In this document: one piece after another, positions 63,766-64,000 of the stretch
Position numbering within the stretch: position 1 is the stretch's first letter
How the letters are laid out: every line of letters begins with the position of its first letter
Assembly: GCF_042666615.1 (NCBI RefSeq)
Contig: NZ_JBHTDD010000003.1
Coordinates: 124,001-188,000, forward strand
DNA length: 64,000 nucleotides
Direction: 5' to 3'
From: KBS50 sp042666615
Lineage (GTDB): Bacteria > Actinomycetota > Actinomycetes > Mycobacteriales > Micromonosporaceae
Position numbers and translations under genes: made by a program
The notes under the pieces: model-generated
What the model saw: the letters and a program-made list of their open reading frames with translations, nothing else
What the model was told of the DNA's origin: nothing
Databases searched by the model: none

Positions 63766-64000
63766 TCAGCGAGAGCGGTCCGGGTGGGTGATCACCAGTA
63801 CGGGCCGAGGTGACTTTTCGATAAGCGCCAACGGCAGGCTGCCGAGCAGACGTTCGGCTACCGCGGGTCGGGTGCTGGACCCCACCACGATCAGATCGGC
63901 ATGCTGTTGGTCGGCGAAGCCGAGGATCTGTTGCAGGGGCCGGCCGGACAGCACCGTCTGGCTCGCCTCGATCCCGACGGCGGCCAATCGCTGAACCGCC
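63766..64000 (-). CDS. Universal stress protein, 5' end cut by window edge
   Basis: The last 78 or so residues are visible. The ATP-binding motif GSSTRPAVAERLLGSLPLALIE (G-x2-G-x9-G-like, with Gly/Ser contacts) and the ending PVLVITHPDRSR fit UspA. The reading frame is open to base 64000; the start lies outside. Confidence 0.85.
   Translation of the reverse strand, partial: AVQRLAAVGIEASQTVLSGRPLQQILGFADQQHADLIVVGSSTRPAVAERLLGSLPLALIEKSPRPVLVITHPDRSR

Overview
The window is high-GC actinobacterial chromosome, most likely from Micromonospora or a close relative in the Micromonosporaceae. Reasons: strong G/C bias at third codon positions, frequent GTG starts, an SsgB-type sporulation regulator, ClgR beside clpP, a Spo0M-type protein, XRE/DUF397 regulator pairs, an F420-dependent LLM oxidoreductase, and secreted enzymes with S1 protease and CBM2 modules. 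The taxonomic call is an inference; no rRNA gene is present.

Layout. 0-10.4 kb (minus strand): an LCP-family cell-wall ligase (cut by the window edge), then the F-type ATP synthase genes in transcription order glyA - atpI-like - atpZ-like - atpB - E - F - H - A - G - D. A terminator follows atpD and no atpC is present. 10.4-16.5 kb: an SDR/NAD-epimerase, a class A penicillin-binding protein, and a minus-strand run of PP2C phosphatase, threonylcarbamoyl-AMP synthase and low-molecular-weight tyrosine phosphatase. 16.8-30.2 kb: secreted S1 protease, diacylglycerol kinase, YihY membrane protein, a double PAP2 phosphatase, APH-like kinase, ClgR-like regulator, META lipoprotein, ClpP, ArsR regulator with divergent MFS exporter, F420 oxidoreductase, and a secreted GH5-CBM2 mannanase. 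30.3-33.9 kb: small membrane proteins, CPBP protease, DUF3455 protein, a methyltransferase relic and a GlsB/YeaQ protein.

33.9-43.3 kb is the most unusual part. It holds two 86-residue helical paralogues (57% identical), a frameshifted larger relative, a DivIVA-like coiled-coil protein and an XRE/DUF397 regulator pair. An FtsK/SpoIIIE ATPase with EccC-like domain layout is coupled to a coiled-coil membrane protein and one of the small proteins. A Spo0M homologue is divergent. It resembles a stripped-down type VII-like translocase without EccB/D/E or mycosin. 43.5-57.9 kb: HelD-type RNA polymerase recycling ATPase, an RseB/LolA-like envelope protein beside a two-component system, a TPR-TM-FN3 protein, VOC enzyme, TcmP-like protein, K+ channel, DUF4236 protein, AraC/SDR pair, SsgB and a PGPGW membrane protein.

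58.1-61.6 kb is a decayed integrated element at tRNA-Val(CAC). A 13-bp piece of the tRNA 3' end recurs 3.4 kb away. The first gene inside is a serine recombinase whose C terminus is encoded inside the tRNA and whose catalytic domain is missing. Next come an ISL3-family insertion with a frameshifted transposase and a type I-E-like CRISPR relic (29-nt repeat, 32-nt spacer, 29-nt repeat), then a small L7/L12-like protein. The window closes with a methyltransferase, a bile-acid:Na+ symporter-like protein and a partial universal stress protein.

Short GC-rich tandem repeats and long perfect palindromes are scattered between genes, including one 25-bp-arm palindrome present twice.
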